In this document: piece by piece, positions 44,291-53,928 of the stretch
Position numbering within the stretch: position 1 is the stretch's first letter
Layout of the letters: each line of letters opens with the position of its first letter
Assembly: GCA_028277745.1 (NCBI GenBank)
Contig: JANQFR010000082.1
Coordinates: 62,001 to 126,000, forward strand
Reading direction: 5' to 3'
DNA from: Phycisphaeraceae bacterium
Lineage (GTDB): Bacteria > Planctomycetota > Phycisphaerae > Phycisphaerales > Phycisphaeraceae
Length of the DNA: 64,000 nucleotides
The notes under the pieces: generated by a model
What the model was told of the DNA's origin: nothing
Databases searched by the model: none
The model's input: only the letters and a program-made list of their open reading frames with translations
Made by a program: the position numbers and the translations under genes

Positions 44291-44671
44291 ATGCCCTCTC
44301 CCGACGACCGCCGATACCTCAACTCGCACGAATGGCACAAGCCTGAGGGCGATCTGGTCGCGATCGGCGTGAGTCAGTTCGCGGTCGACGAGCTGACCGA
44401 CATCACCTTTGTCGAGGTGACCCACGAGTCGGGCCCGATCGGCCAGGGCGAACCGTTCGGGGAGATCGAGTCGGTCAAGGCGACCAGCGACCTCTACACC
44501 GGCATCGCCGGCGAGGTGGTCGAGGTCAACCAGCAGGTCATCGACGACCCGTCGGTCATCAACCAGGACCCGTACGGGCAGGGTTGGATCATCAAAATCC
44601 GGCCCAGCGACCCGGGGCAGCTCGATGGGTTGTTATCGGCGGGGGACTACGACGCGGCGAACACGGGCTGA
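44291..44671 (+). CDS. gcvH: glycine cleavage system H protein
   Basis: 126 residues from ATG 44291. It carries the lipoyl domain: YLNSHEWHKPEGDLVAIGVS, FAVDELTDITFVEV, and the lipoylation lysine in EIESVKATSDLYTG (residue about 63). The C-terminus has the expected QGWIIKIRPSDPGQLDGLL. It shuttles the aminomethyl group between the P and T proteins, none of which is in this window, so it is a stand-alone gcvH. Confidence 0.95.
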   Translation: MPSPDDRRYLNSHEWHKPEGDLVAIGVSQFAVDELTDITFVEVTHESGPIGQGEPFGEIESVKATSDLYTGIAGEVVEVNQQVIDDPSVINQDPYGQGWIIKIRPSDPGQLDGLLSAGDYDAANTG

Positions 44672-44753
44672 ACGCGGATCAAGGCCCGGCGCCCGGGCCG
44701 CGGCCGGGGGATTCATGGCGGCGTCAGACGGCGGCCGATAGTGGTCATTACGT

Positions 44754-45263
44754 ATGCGTCGGCGCACCTGGATTCAGTTTGAGCGGTTCATGGCCGGCCT
44801 GCCGGGGTGGATGCTGCTGATCAGCGGGCTTGCGATCGTCGCGGCGACGGTGTTGACGCCGACCTGGATGTCGCTGCGTGAGGTCGACTGGCAGCGTCAG
44901 GTGATGCGCGAGCAGATCGAGCGGCTGGAGCGGCAGCGTGAGCGGTACGCCCAGTTCCACGCGGCGCTGGTCGACGACGACCCGGTGCTGCTGGAGCGGC
45001 TGGCGTACACCCAGCTGCGGTATCAGCCGGTGGAGGCGATGCTGATGGCGGAGGCGGACGCCCTGGACGCGTCGATCGCGGCGTACCTGGCGGAGCCGGC
45101 GCAGGGCGTGCTGCCCGCGCGGCCGCCGACGATCGACACGCGGCTGGTCCGGCTCACGACCGGGCCAACCCGGGCCCCGCTGCTGGCGGCCGGGCTGCTG
45201 TGCCTGGTCGGCGGATTATGGATGGGCGGCGCCGGCCGACGCGGCGGCGTCAGCCCGGCGTGA
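44754..45263 (+). CDS. small membrane protein with coiled coil
   Basis: 169 residues from ATG 44754. A membrane helix (WMLLISGLAIVAATVLTPTW, residues about 19-38) is followed by a heptad-rich helix rich in Arg, Gln and Glu (QRQVMREQIERLERQRERYA), then a second hydrophobic stretch near the end (APLLAAGLLCLVGGLWMGG). The plan resembles septum-associated FtsB/DivIC proteins but is not close enough for a call. Its last 14 bases overlap the end of the converging rhodanese-like gene. Confidence 0.65.
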   Translation: MRRRTWIQFERFMAGLPGWMLLISGLAIVAATVLTPTWMSLREVDWQRQVMREQIERLERQRERYAQFHAALVDDDPVLLERLAYTQLRYQPVEAMLMAEADALDASIAAYLAEPAQGVLPARPPTIDTRLVRLTTGPTRAPLLAAGLLCLVGGLWMGGAGRRGGVSPA

Positions 45264-45726
45264 ACGGCGGCGGTTGCGACGTCACGACCTCGCCCCCCTC
45301 CTCACGCCACAACTCCAGCCCCCCGCGGAAGTCAAAAACGTTGCGGTAATCCCGGCCGATCAGCACCTTCGCCGCCGCCGGCGACAGCAGGCTCTCGAAG
45401 CTATCGGCGTACACCACGATATTGGTCGCCCGGGACAGCAACGACCCGCCCGCGCCGCTGTTCAACTGCGGCAGCGGGATGCTCACCGCCCCGGGGATGT
45501 GCCCGGCGTAGTACTTCTCCCGCGGCCGCACGTCGACCACCAGCGTCGTCTCCCGGGGATTGTCCAGCAGCCCCACCAGGTCCCCGTAATCCAGGAACGC
45601 GATGTCCCGGTCGCTGGTCTTGGTCTTGCAGCCGGTCGACGATATCAGGGCCAGCAGCACGAGGCTCGCAGCGATGTATCGTGAGATGACCGTCGGCGCC
45701 GGGGCGGATGGGGCGGAGTGTTTCAT
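45250..45726 (-). CDS. rhodanese-fold lipoprotein lacking the catalytic cysteine
   Basis: 158 residues from ATG 45726. The N-terminus is a lipoprotein signal (VLLALISSTGCK, Cys at about residue 33). The remainder is a rhodanese domain: TTLVVDVRPREKYYAGHIPG and IPLPQL, and the C-terminal YRNVFDFRGGLELWREEGG. At the active-site loop it has VVYADSFESLL where rhodaneses have VVYCxxGxR, so the nucleophilic Cys is replaced by Ala and the basic residue is missing. It is probably a binding domain and not a sulfurtransferase. The gene upstream in the other orientation begins 160 bases away. Confidence 0.8.
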   Translation of the reverse strand: MKHSAPSAPAPTVISRYIAASLVLLALISSTGCKTKTSDRDIAFLDYGDLVGLLDNPRETTLVVDVRPREKYYAGHIPGAVSIPLPQLNSGAGGSLLSRATNIVVYADSFESLLSPAAAKVLIGRDYRNVFDFRGGLELWREEGGEVVTSQPPPFTPG

Positions 45727-45783
45727 GGCTGACAGACAAGATACGCCATCCCCGCATGACGGGAAACCATGGTCAACGTGTTT

Positions 45784-45837
45784 CATAGCCGGGCCGCTAC
45801 GCGGCCCTGGACCAGGCGGGCGTAGCCCGCCGGCTAT
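45784..45837. repeat. REP-like two-hairpin repeat, copy 2
   Basis: CATAGCCGGGCCGCTACGCG followed by GCCCTGGACCAGGCGGGCGT and AGCCCGCCGGCTAT. Outer arms ATAGCCGG/CCGGCTAT pair, enclosing two inner hairpins, so the RNA or single strand could form a three-way junction. It sits in the divergent gap between the rhodanese lipoprotein and the next gene. Confidence 0.85.
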
Positions 45838-45886
45838 TACGCACCGATGCACGGTTTTGAGGATACGATGGTCTTCCGAGCCTGCG

Positions 45887-46693
45887 ATGAGTCTATTCCA
45901 GCTCAACACGTTGGGAGCTGACGAGCTTCGGCGAGCGGTGCGGCCGGTCGTGCCGCCGGCGGCGTTTGAGCACCTGATGCAGGTCGACGCCCAGCGGTTC
46001 TCGGGAAACGGCGAGTCCGAGGATGAGCTGCGGGTGATCCTCGACCCGATCACCAGCGAGCTGCACGTGCGCATCCCGGCCGAGCCGGTGGGCGGCGATT
46101 ACGCGCTGAGCCTCGACCTGGAGGAGGCCGGCGCCGGCCAACTCCGCCTGGGCTTCATCATCATCAACGACCTGACCGGCCCGCGGTTCAACATCGACCG
46201 GACGCCCGACGGGGCGCTGACGCTGCTGGGCACCGCGTCGCGCAACCTCGACGCCGAGCAGGACGCCATGGCCGCCGGGCTGGGGCCCTGCCAGGTCCGC
46301 CGCGGGCTGCGCATGTTCGGCCAGTTCCTGCCCCGGCTCGAAGCGTTCGCCCGGCGGCTGGGCTACGTCGCCATCGTGCTCGAGCCGCTGACCTATCACA
46401 ACGCCGTCATGTACGAGCGCCACGGCTTCGCCTACATCACCGGCCGCAAGCTCATGACCACGATCGACGACGCCTTCCAGCCCGACGGCGCCCTCCACCA
46501 CGCCCTCGACGACGCCACCCCGTTCCGACGTACGGGAGGGCACAGCCAGCCGCGCGCACGGTCCTGGGCGATCCACGACCACATCCTCGAAGTCCTCCGC
46601 CCCGACCTGCACCTGGACCTGCAGATGGTCAAGGTCATCGGCCAGCACGCCGGGGTCCAGACATTCGGACCCGGGCCGGATTCCAAGGCGTGA
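45887..46693 (+). CDS. GNAT-like uncharacterised protein
   Basis: 268 residues from ATG 45887 (MSLFQLNTLGADELRRAV). The central part LGYVAIVLEPLTYHNAVMYE and RHGFAYITGRKLM reads like the end of a GNAT acetyltransferase fold. The first 150 residues carry beta strands (RVILDPITSELHVRIPAEPV) that are not typical of that family. It lies 42 bases before tyrS. No substrate or role can be proposed. Confidence 0.6.
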   Translation: MSLFQLNTLGADELRRAVRPVVPPAAFEHLMQVDAQRFSGNGESEDELRVILDPITSELHVRIPAEPVGGDYALSLDLEEAGAGQLRLGFIIINDLTGPRFNIDRTPDGALTLLGTASRNLDAEQDAMAAGLGPCQVRRGLRMFGQFLPRLEAFARRLGYVAIVLEPLTYHNAVMYERHGFAYITGRKLMTTIDDAFQPDGALHHALDDATPFRRTGGHSQPRARSWAIHDHILEVLRPDLHLDLQMVKVIGQHAGVQTFGPGPDSKA

Positions 46694-46735
46694 AGCGTGG
46701 GGCAGGTCCCGCCGCGAAACAGTATCCTCTCCGCC

Positions 46736-47971
46736 ATGACCGCCAACCTGTACGACATCCTCCACGAGCGCGGCTTCGTGGCGCAGTGCACCGACGAGCA
46801 GATCCGCCACCGCCTCGCCAAGCCGGTCGTCGCCTACTGCGGCTTTGACCCGACGGCCGACTCGCTGCACGTCGGCTCGCTCGTGCCGATCATGGGCCTG
46901 GCCCACGCGCAGCGCTGCGGGCACAAGCCGATCGTGCTGGTCGGCGGCGCCACGGGGCTCATCGGCGACCCGTCCGGCAAGACCGAGGCCCGGCAGATGC
47001 TCGACCGCGAACGGATCGAGCACAACGCCCGCGCCATCGCCGACCAGATCGGCCGGGTCGTGCGGTTCGACGACTCCGACACCGGGGCCGTGCTGGTGAA
47101 CAACATCGACTGGATCGGGGGCCTGACCTGGATCGAGGTCCTGCGCGACATCGGCTCGCGCGTCTCGGTCAACCGCATGGTCTCGATGGAGTCGGTCAAG
47201 CAGCGTATGAACGCCGAGGGCGACGGCATCTCGTACCTCGAATTCAGCTACATGCTGCTGCAGGCCTACGACTTTGCGCACCTGAACCGGACCCACGGCT
47301 GTACGCTCCAGATCGGCGGGCAGGACCAGTGGGGCAACATCGTGATGGGCATCGAGCTGGGCCGGAAGCTGCACGACGCCGACCTCGCGGGGCTGACCTT
47401 CCCGCTGGTGACCAGGGCCGACGGGGGCAAGTTCGGCAAGAGCGAGGCGGGCAACGTCTGGCTCGACCCGGCGCGGACCCCGCCGTATGCGTTCTACCAG
47501 TTCTGGCGCAACGTCGCCGACGCCGACGTGGGCCGGTTCCTGGGGTATTTCACGTTCCTGCCGATCGAGGAGGTCCGCCGGCTCGCGGCGTGCGAGGGCA
47601 AGGAGCTCAACGCGTCCAAGGAGGTGCTGGCCTACGAGGCCACGCGACTGATCCACGGCGACGCCGAGGCCGACGCCGCCCGCGACAGCGCCCGCAAGGC
47701 GTTCGGCGCCGAGCAGGACGTCACCGGCGAGAGCATCCCCAGCGCCGGCATCGACCCGAGCGCACTCGGCGACCTGCGGGCGATGATGGTCCGCGCCCGG
47801 CTCGCGTCGTCCAACAGCGAGGCCAAGAAGCTCATCCAGGGCGGCGGCGTGAAGGTCCACGACCGTAAGATCGACGACATCGCCTACGTGGTGACCGCGG
47901 ACGACGTACAGGACGGCTACGTGCTGATCCGCGTCGGCAAGAAACGGATGTTCCGGTACGACGTGACATGA
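46736..47971 (+). CDS. tyrS: tyrosyl-tRNA synthetase
   Basis: 411 residues from ATG 46736. Class I synthetase signatures: the HIGH-equivalent HVGSLVP at about 44-50 (FDPTADSLHVGSLVPIMGLA), the tyrosine-binding QIGGQDQWGNI near 198 and the KMSKS-equivalent KFGKSEAGN near 234. The C-terminal S4 RNA-binding domain is present (SNSEAKKLIQGGGVKVHDRK). Its TGA overlaps the ATG of the kelch-like gene (ATGA). Confidence 0.97.
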   Translation: MTANLYDILHERGFVAQCTDEQIRHRLAKPVVAYCGFDPTADSLHVGSLVPIMGLAHAQRCGHKPIVLVGGATGLIGDPSGKTEARQMLDRERIEHNARAIADQIGRVVRFDDSDTGAVLVNNIDWIGGLTWIEVLRDIGSRVSVNRMVSMESVKQRMNAEGDGISYLEFSYMLLQAYDFAHLNRTHGCTLQIGGQDQWGNIVMGIELGRKLHDADLAGLTFPLVTRADGGKFGKSEAGNVWLDPARTPPYAFYQFWRNVADADVGRFLGYFTFLPIEEVRRLAACEGKELNASKEVLAYEATRLIHGDAEADAARDSARKAFGAEQDVTGESIPSAGIDPSALGDLRAMMVRARLASSNSEAKKLIQGGGVKVHDRKIDDIAYVVTADDVQDGYVLIRVGKKRMFRYDVT

Positions 47972-49098
47972 GACGCCGAGCCCTCATCGCGCTGTGGGTC
48001 TTGTGTATCGGCTGCTCGATGGCGCCGGCCGAGGTCCGTGAGGCGACGGGGTGGGAAAGGCTGCCCGACGCGCTCGAGGCGGTCGTGTCGCCGGCGGGGA
48101 GCGTCAGCGGGCGGAATCTCGTGGTGACCGGCGGCGTCGGTTTCGGCCGGGGCGTCAGCGACACGGTGATGGCGCTGCACCTCGACGACCTGACCTGGGT
48201 CCGCACCGCCGCCCTCGTCGAGGGCCGGTTCCAGCACGCCCAGGTCACGCTCGACGACGGCCGGCTGCTGATCGTCGGCGGGCGGACCCTGAACGCGGAG
48301 GGGCGGCGCACGGCGCTGGCGTCATGTGAGTTGGTCTCGGCCGATTTCCTGACCAGCGCCCTGACCGATCCGCTTCCCCGGCCCATCGGCATGCCCACGC
48401 TCACCCGGCTCGACGACGGCCGCGTCATGGCCACGGGCGGAGCATCTGCGTTCGTTTATGACCCGACGTTGGGCCGGTGGACCGATGCCGTGACGTTGCG
48501 GGAGACGCGCGGCGCCCACGCAACGGCGCGGTTACCCGACGGCCGGGTGATGATCATCGGCGGCAACCGCCAGGGCATCGAGATCGTCGACCCTGGCTTG
48601 AAGGTCTCCACCCGGCTCGCCGCCGAGTTGCCCTTCGCGATCGACGACGCCGCCGCGGTCCCCTTGCCCGACGGGCGTGTCTGGGTGCTGGGCGGCCAGC
48701 GGTCGCGGGGCGGCGACACCACCGACCAGACCTGGGTCGTTGATCCCGGGGACGACGGCCGGCCCAGCCGGATCGTCGACGGCCCGCCGCTGGAGGTCGA
48801 GGGCGGCGTCGCGGACCACCGCGTCGTCGCCGCGCGCGACGGGTACGTCCTGATCGGCGGTGAGACCCAACGGGCCGGTCAGGACACCGAGTTGACGATC
48901 GTTCGCTTCCTCGATCCCCAGGCCCTGACGGTTTCCGCCCTGCCCCCAACACGGGTCGCTCACGACGACGCCGTGGCGGCGGGCGACGGCAACACGGTGA
49001 TCGTCGTGGGCGGGCTCACCGTCAACCGCACCCTGCCGGGCGTGCCGACGCCGACCGCCGTGGCCGAGCGGCTGGTCCTGCCGGCCCGAGCCCGATGA
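47968..49098 (+). CDS. secreted kelch-repeat beta-propeller protein
   Basis: 376 residues with a lipoprotein-like or simple signal (LIALWVLCIGCSMAPAE). At least five kelch-type blades are visible by their GG pairs: LVVTGGVGFG, LLIVGGRTLN, VMATGGASAF, VMIIGGNRQG, VWVLGGQRS and VIVVGGLTV, spaced about 50 residues apart. It is co-translated with tyrS, which looks like chance adjacency. Probably a binding protein outside the cytoplasm. Confidence 0.8.
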   Translation: MRRRALIALWVLCIGCSMAPAEVREATGWERLPDALEAVVSPAGSVSGRNLVVTGGVGFGRGVSDTVMALHLDDLTWVRTAALVEGRFQHAQVTLDDGRLLIVGGRTLNAEGRRTALASCELVSADFLTSALTDPLPRPIGMPTLTRLDDGRVMATGGASAFVYDPTLGRWTDAVTLRETRGAHATARLPDGRVMIIGGNRQGIEIVDPGLKVSTRLAAELPFAIDDAAAVPLPDGRVWVLGGQRSRGGDTTDQTWVVDPGDDGRPSRIVDGPPLEVEGGVADHRVVAARDGYVLIGGETQRAGQDTELTIVRFLDPQALTVSALPPTRVAHDDAVAAGDGNTVIVVGGLTVNRTLPGVPTPTAVAERLVLPARAR

Positions 49099-49112
49099 CG
49101 CCCCGTTTAGCG

Positions 49113-49129
49113 CCGGCCCGCAGGGCCGG
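49113..49129. terminator. hairpin after the kelch-like gene
   Basis: CCGGCCC-GCA-GGGCCGG, a seven-base perfect stem 15 bases after the stop, without a T-run. It may end the tyrS-kelch transcript. Nothing else is seen in the 203 bases before the next gene. Confidence 0.4.
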
Positions 49130-49301
49130 GCTGCCGCGCGGGCGCGGAGGGCACATGCTCACCCAGCCGTCCGCCGACGCCGTATGGGGCCCAATCATGC
49201 CCCGCCATTGACCCATTACGGGCCTTTCCCCTATGCTGACGATAGGTAGGGGACTCACACGGCCTGCCGAATCCGCTCCTTTTCGTGATCAGGCCCCAAC
49301 C

Positions 49302-50276
49302 ATGGATGGTGATAAGTCGGTGTCCAAGCGATCCCGCTCGAGACAGTTCTTCTTTCGCGGCCTGGCCATCATCCTGCCGACCGTGCTGACGGTCTGGATC
49401 CTGCTCGCCGCCTACCAGTTCGTGCAAGGCCGGATCGCGGCGCCGATCAACACCGGCATCCAGTCGCTGGTGGTTCGCTTCACCGACTGGCCCCCGCCCA
49501 CCGACGCCGACTTCGACGTGGCCGCCGAGCACCTGACCGTCGCCCAGCGCGACGCCTGGAACGTCGTCAACGAGGAGGTGCGCCGCAGCCGCGGCGCGGA
49601 CTACGGCCCCAAGCAGCAGGTCGATCAACGCCGCGCGTGGATGAAGAGCCAGCCCGAGATCGTCATGCTCGCCCGGCGCGAAGCCCTGGCGGAAAAATGG
49701 AACGCCATCGCCATCGGCAACTGGCGGATTATGGACCTGATCGGGCTGGTGGTGGCGGTGATCCTCATCTACATCATCGGCGCGCTGCTGGGCAGCTTCA
49801 TCGGCAAGCGGCTCTACAGCCAGGGCGAGGAACTCGTCGGCCGCGTCCCGCTGATCAGCAAGGTCTACCCGTCGGTCAAGCAGGTGACCGACTTCTTCGT
49901 CGGCGAGGAGCGCGAACAGGTGAGCTTCAACCGCGTGGTCGCGGTCGAGTACCCCCGCCGGGGCATCTGGTCGGTCGGGCTGGTCACCGGCGACACGATG
50001 CGCGGGATCCAGGAGCGCGTGGGCGAGCAGTGCCTGACGGTGTTCATCCCCAGCTCGCCCACCCCGTTCACCGGCTACGTGATCACCGTGCCCGCAAAAG
50101 ATACAATTGACCTGAACGTGAACATCGAAGAAGCCCTGAAATTCGCTGTGAGCCTGGGCGTGCTGGTGCCGCCCGGGCAGAAGATCCACGTGGACGAGCC
50201 GCGGATCGACCGGGCGATCGCGGACGCGAAATCGGACGTCGGCGCCGCCGGCGGCCCCAACAGCGGCGCCGCGTGA
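49302..50276 (+). CDS. DUF502-family membrane protein
   Basis: 324 residues from ATG 49302. Two membrane helices (FRGLAIILPTVLTVWILLAA at 19-38 and LIGLVVAVILIYIIGALLG near 148-166) flank a charged 110-residue insert. The cytoplasmic C-terminal part has the DUF502 features VPLISKVYPSVKQVTDFF, PRRGIWSVGLVTGDTM and VFIPSSPTPFTGYVITVPAK. The large insert between the helices is longer than in most members. Function of the family is unknown. Confidence 0.88.
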   Translation: MDGDKSVSKRSRSRQFFFRGLAIILPTVLTVWILLAAYQFVQGRIAAPINTGIQSLVVRFTDWPPPTDADFDVAAEHLTVAQRDAWNVVNEEVRRSRGADYGPKQQVDQRRAWMKSQPEIVMLARREALAEKWNAIAIGNWRIMDLIGLVVAVILIYIIGALLGSFIGKRLYSQGEELVGRVPLISKVYPSVKQVTDFFVGEEREQVSFNRVVAVEYPRRGIWSVGLVTGDTMRGIQERVGEQCLTVFIPSSPTPFTGYVITVPAKDTIDLNVNIEEALKFAVSLGVLVPPGQKIHVDEPRIDRAIADAKSDVGAAGGPNSGAA

Positions 50277-50326
50277 GCCGCCGCGCCTTGAGGCAAGTCT
50301 TTCTTCACGACTCATGGAGTAATCTG

Positions 50327-50632
50327 ATGGATATCAACGTCTTCGGCAGGCACCTGGAAGTCACCGACCCCATCCGCGAATACGCCCACGGCAAAGCCGA
50401 AAAACTCCCTAAATTCTTCGACCGGGTCAACAAGGTCGAGGTCCTGCTCAACAAGGTGGACAACCACACCTTCGGCGCCGAGTTCATCGTCCATGTCGAC
50501 GGCGCCGACCATATCGTCGCCCACGGCTCTCACGAGGACCTCTACGCCTGCATCGACGAAACCAACAGCAAGATCGAGCGGCAACTGCACGACCTCAAGG
50601 AAAAACGCCGCAACCACAAGCACCCCGCCTGA
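50327..50632 (+). CDS. hpf: ribosome hibernation promoting factor (HPF/RaiA family)
   Basis: 101 residues from ATG 50327, with GGAG ten bases upstream. The short-form fold is clear: INVFGRHLEVTDPIREYAHG, KAEKLPKFFDRVNKVEVLL and DLYACIDETNSKIERQLHDL with a basic end KEKRRNHKHPA. It binds the decoding site of resting ribosomes. It precedes ptsN and HPr, a neighbourhood common in many bacteria (usually after rpoN). Confidence 0.94.
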   Translation: MDINVFGRHLEVTDPIREYAHGKAEKLPKFFDRVNKVEVLLNKVDNHTFGAEFIVHVDGADHIVAHGSHEDLYACIDETNSKIERQLHDLKEKRRNHKHPA

Positions 50633-50707
50633 CGCCTGCCGGAACCCCAACAATCTGCTACCCTATGCGACCCAGCCCACACGACCGACCCTCAAAGGCG
50701 ATTCGCT

Positions 50708-51184
50708 ATGAAATTGTTGGATTTTGTCGCCACCGACGCCCTGATCCCCGACCTCCAGGCCACCGAACGCGACGACGCGATCCATGAGATCATCGACCGG
50801 CTCATCGACGCCGGCGCCGCGCCCAAGGCCCTGCGCGACACCCTGATCGAGCTCATCCTCGAACGCGAGAACCACGGCTCGACCGGGTTCGGCAAAGGCG
50901 TGGCCGTCCCCCACGTCAAGCACGAGAAGATCAAGAAGATGGCCGCCGCCGTCGCCGTCAGCCAGAAAGGCGTCGATTTCAACGCCCTCGACAAGGCCCC
51001 GGTCTACTCGATCGTGATGCTCCTCTCCCCCAAAGACAAGCCCGACGAGCATCTCCAGGCGATGGAGAACATCTTCTCCAACCTCCAGAAAGACCAGTTC
51101 CGCAAGTTCCTCCGCCAGGCGACGACCCGCGAGCAGATCGAGGAGTTGATGCAGGAGGCCGACGCCCAACAGCTCTCCAGTTGA
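50708..51184 (+). CDS. ptsN: nitrogen-type PTS EIIA protein (PtsN)
   Basis: 158 residues. The EIIA-Ntr fold shows NHGSTGFGKGVAVPHVKHEK, where the His of VPHVKH is the phosphorylation site (about residue 78). The C-terminal part FNALDKAPVYSIVMLLSPKD and QFRKFLRQATTREQIEELMQ is typical. It takes phosphate from an NPr/HPr protein and acts as a regulator. The HPr gene follows 54 bases later. Confidence 0.93.
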   Translation: MKLLDFVATDALIPDLQATERDDAIHEIIDRLIDAGAAPKALRDTLIELILERENHGSTGFGKGVAVPHVKHEKIKKMAAAVAVSQKGVDFNALDKAPVYSIVMLLSPKDKPDEHLQAMENIFSNLQKDQFRKFLRQATTREQIEELMQEADAQQLSS

Positions 51185-51238
51185 CCCGCCCCAACGCGTC
51201 TGCGTCGGCGTGTGCATCTGCCTTTTCGTGAGACCGCT

Positions 51239-51511
51239 GTGGAAATCGCCAAGGTCCAAGTCACGATCACCAACCGCTTGGGCATGCACGCCCGGCCGGC
51301 GATGGCGTTCGTCGACGCCGCCAGCGGGTTCTCCAGCAAGATCAAGGTCGGCAAGGGCGATCAGGTCGTCGACGGCAAGAGCATCATGGAGCTCATGATG
51401 CTCGCCGCGACCCAGGGCACCCAGCTCGAAATCATCGCCGAGGGGCCCGACGCCCGCAACGCGATCGCCAGCCTCGAAGACCTGGTCAGCCGCAAGTTCG
51501 ACGAGGAATGA
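51239..51511 (+). CDS. ptsH: HPr-family phosphocarrier protein
   Basis: 90 residues from GTG 51239, which gives a normal-length HPr; GTG 51212 would add nine residues. His of NRLGMHARPAMAFVDAA is the phosphorylated residue (about 17), and GDQVVDGKSIMELMMLAA carries the regulatory-serine region. No Enzyme I or sugar-specific permease gene is in this window, so this HPr with PtsN may belong to a regulatory PTS. Confidence 0.94.
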   Translation: MEIAKVQVTITNRLGMHARPAMAFVDAASGFSSKIKVGKGDQVVDGKSIMELMMLAATQGTQLEIIAEGPDARNAIASLEDLVSRKFDEE

Positions 51512-51525
51512 CGTTGGTCGTCTGT

Positions 51526-51580
51526 CATAGCCGGGCCGCTACGCGGCCCCGGACCAGGCGGGCGTAGCCCGCCGGCTATG
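51526..51580. repeat. REP-like two-hairpin repeat, copy 3
   Basis: Almost identical to copy 2 (one base change, GCCCCGG for GCCCTGG) and with complete outer arms CATAGCCGG and CCGGCTATG. It lies between the converging HPr and glnA genes, directly before the glnA terminator. Confidence 0.85.
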
Positions 51581-51586
51581 TGGCGC

Positions 51587-51617
51587 AAAAAAAGCCCCGG
51601 GCGCAAACCCGGGGCTT
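51587..51617 (-). terminator. intrinsic terminator of glnA
   Basis: On the minus strand a ten-base stem (AAGCCCCGGG with CCCGGGGCTT, loop TTTGCG) is followed by seven Ts. It lies 26 bases after the glnA stop and is a textbook Rho-independent terminator. Confidence 0.9.
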
Positions 51618-51642
51618 AAGTGAGGCGATGGTATGTACAAGC

Positions 51643-53058
<1,416 letters not shown>

Positions 53059-53249
53059 TCGTCTTCCTTTCCCTTGTGAAACAAGTAAAGCGGAGCCGGG
53101 AAGCAGGCAGGGAGGAGGCCCGAGTCATCCGCTGAAGGCCGCCCGATCGCCGACCGGGCCTGAACAATGTAGCGTCGCCGACGCCGGATGCAAAAAAGAC
53201 CCCCGGGAAGGGGTCTAGGTTGTGAGGGTGTAGGGGGATCGGGTTTAGC

Positions 53250-53267
53250 GGCGGAGCTTGCTCCGCC
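53250..53267. repeat. short hairpin repeat GGCGGAGC, copy 2
   Basis: Identical to the 18 bases at 44194-44211 and preceded by the same type of G/T-rich run (GTGAGGGTGTAGGGGGAT). It lies between the divergent glnA and methyltransferase genes. Confidence 0.7.
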
Positions 53268-53322
53268 CCGCCCCGCCGCCCGTATCATGGCCCGATCGCC
53301 CCGCCCCCGGAGCCGCCGCCTC

Positions 53323-53907
53323 ATGGACCTCGCCGCCTGGCGCCGATTCGCCCGCGCCGCCCTCGCCAACCCCGCCGCCGTCGGCGCCATCGCCCCCAGT
53401 TCACGCTCCCTCGCCCACGCCATGGTCGATTGGATCGACTGGCCCAACGCCCGCACCGTCCTCGAATTCGGCCCCGGCACCGGCGTGTTCACCCAATACA
53501 TCCTTGAACGTCTGCCCCCCGGCGGCCGGCTCATCGCCATCGAGCTCGACCCCCGCCTCGCCCGCGACCTGCAGCAACGCTTCCCCGACGCCCTGGTCAT
53601 CCACGGCAACGTCGCCGACGCCCCCGACCTCTGTCGCCCTCACGGCGTCACCCATGCCGACGCCGTCCTCAGCGGCCTGCCCTGGGCCGCCTTCAAGCCC
53701 CACCTCCAGCACGCCTGTCTCGAAGCCCTGCTCGCCCTGCTGCGCCCCTCGGGCCAGTTCGCCACCTTCGCCTACCTTCAGGGCCTGCTCCTGCCCGCCG
53801 GCAAACGCTTCGCCGCGCTCCTCGACGAACGCTTCCCCCATGTCTCCAGGAGCCCCACCGTCTGGGCCAACCTCCCGCCGGCCCTGATCTACCGGTGCCG
53901 GCGGTGA
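53323..53907 (+). CDS. PmtA-like class I SAM-dependent methyltransferase
   Basis: 194 residues from ATG 53323; ATG 53287 would add twelve basic residues. WRRFARAALANPAAVGAIAP followed by SSRSLAHAMVDWID is the usual front of phospholipid N-methyltransferases of the PmtA type. The SAM motif VLEFGPGTGVFTQYIL and ELDPRLARDLQQRFPDALVI follow, with VLSGLPWAAF as motif IV. It could methylate phosphatidylethanolamine or a related lipid. A single gene, facing the pseudopilin gene 21 bases away. Confidence 0.8.
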   Translation: MDLAAWRRFARAALANPAAVGAIAPSSRSLAHAMVDWIDWPNARTVLEFGPGTGVFTQYILERLPPGGRLIAIELDPRLARDLQQRFPDALVIHGNVADAPDLCRPHGVTHADAVLSGLPWAAFKPHLQHACLEALLALLRPSGQFATFAYLQGLLLPAGKRFAALLDERFPHVSRSPTVWANLPPALIYRCRR

Positions 53908-53928
53908 CGGAACGCACGGCGGAACGGA

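Noticed and set aside
49113-49160. Additional copy of the REP-like element after the kelch gene
   Set aside because: It shares only GC-rich hairpin character; the ATAGCC/GGCTAT arms and the two-hairpin plan are absent.
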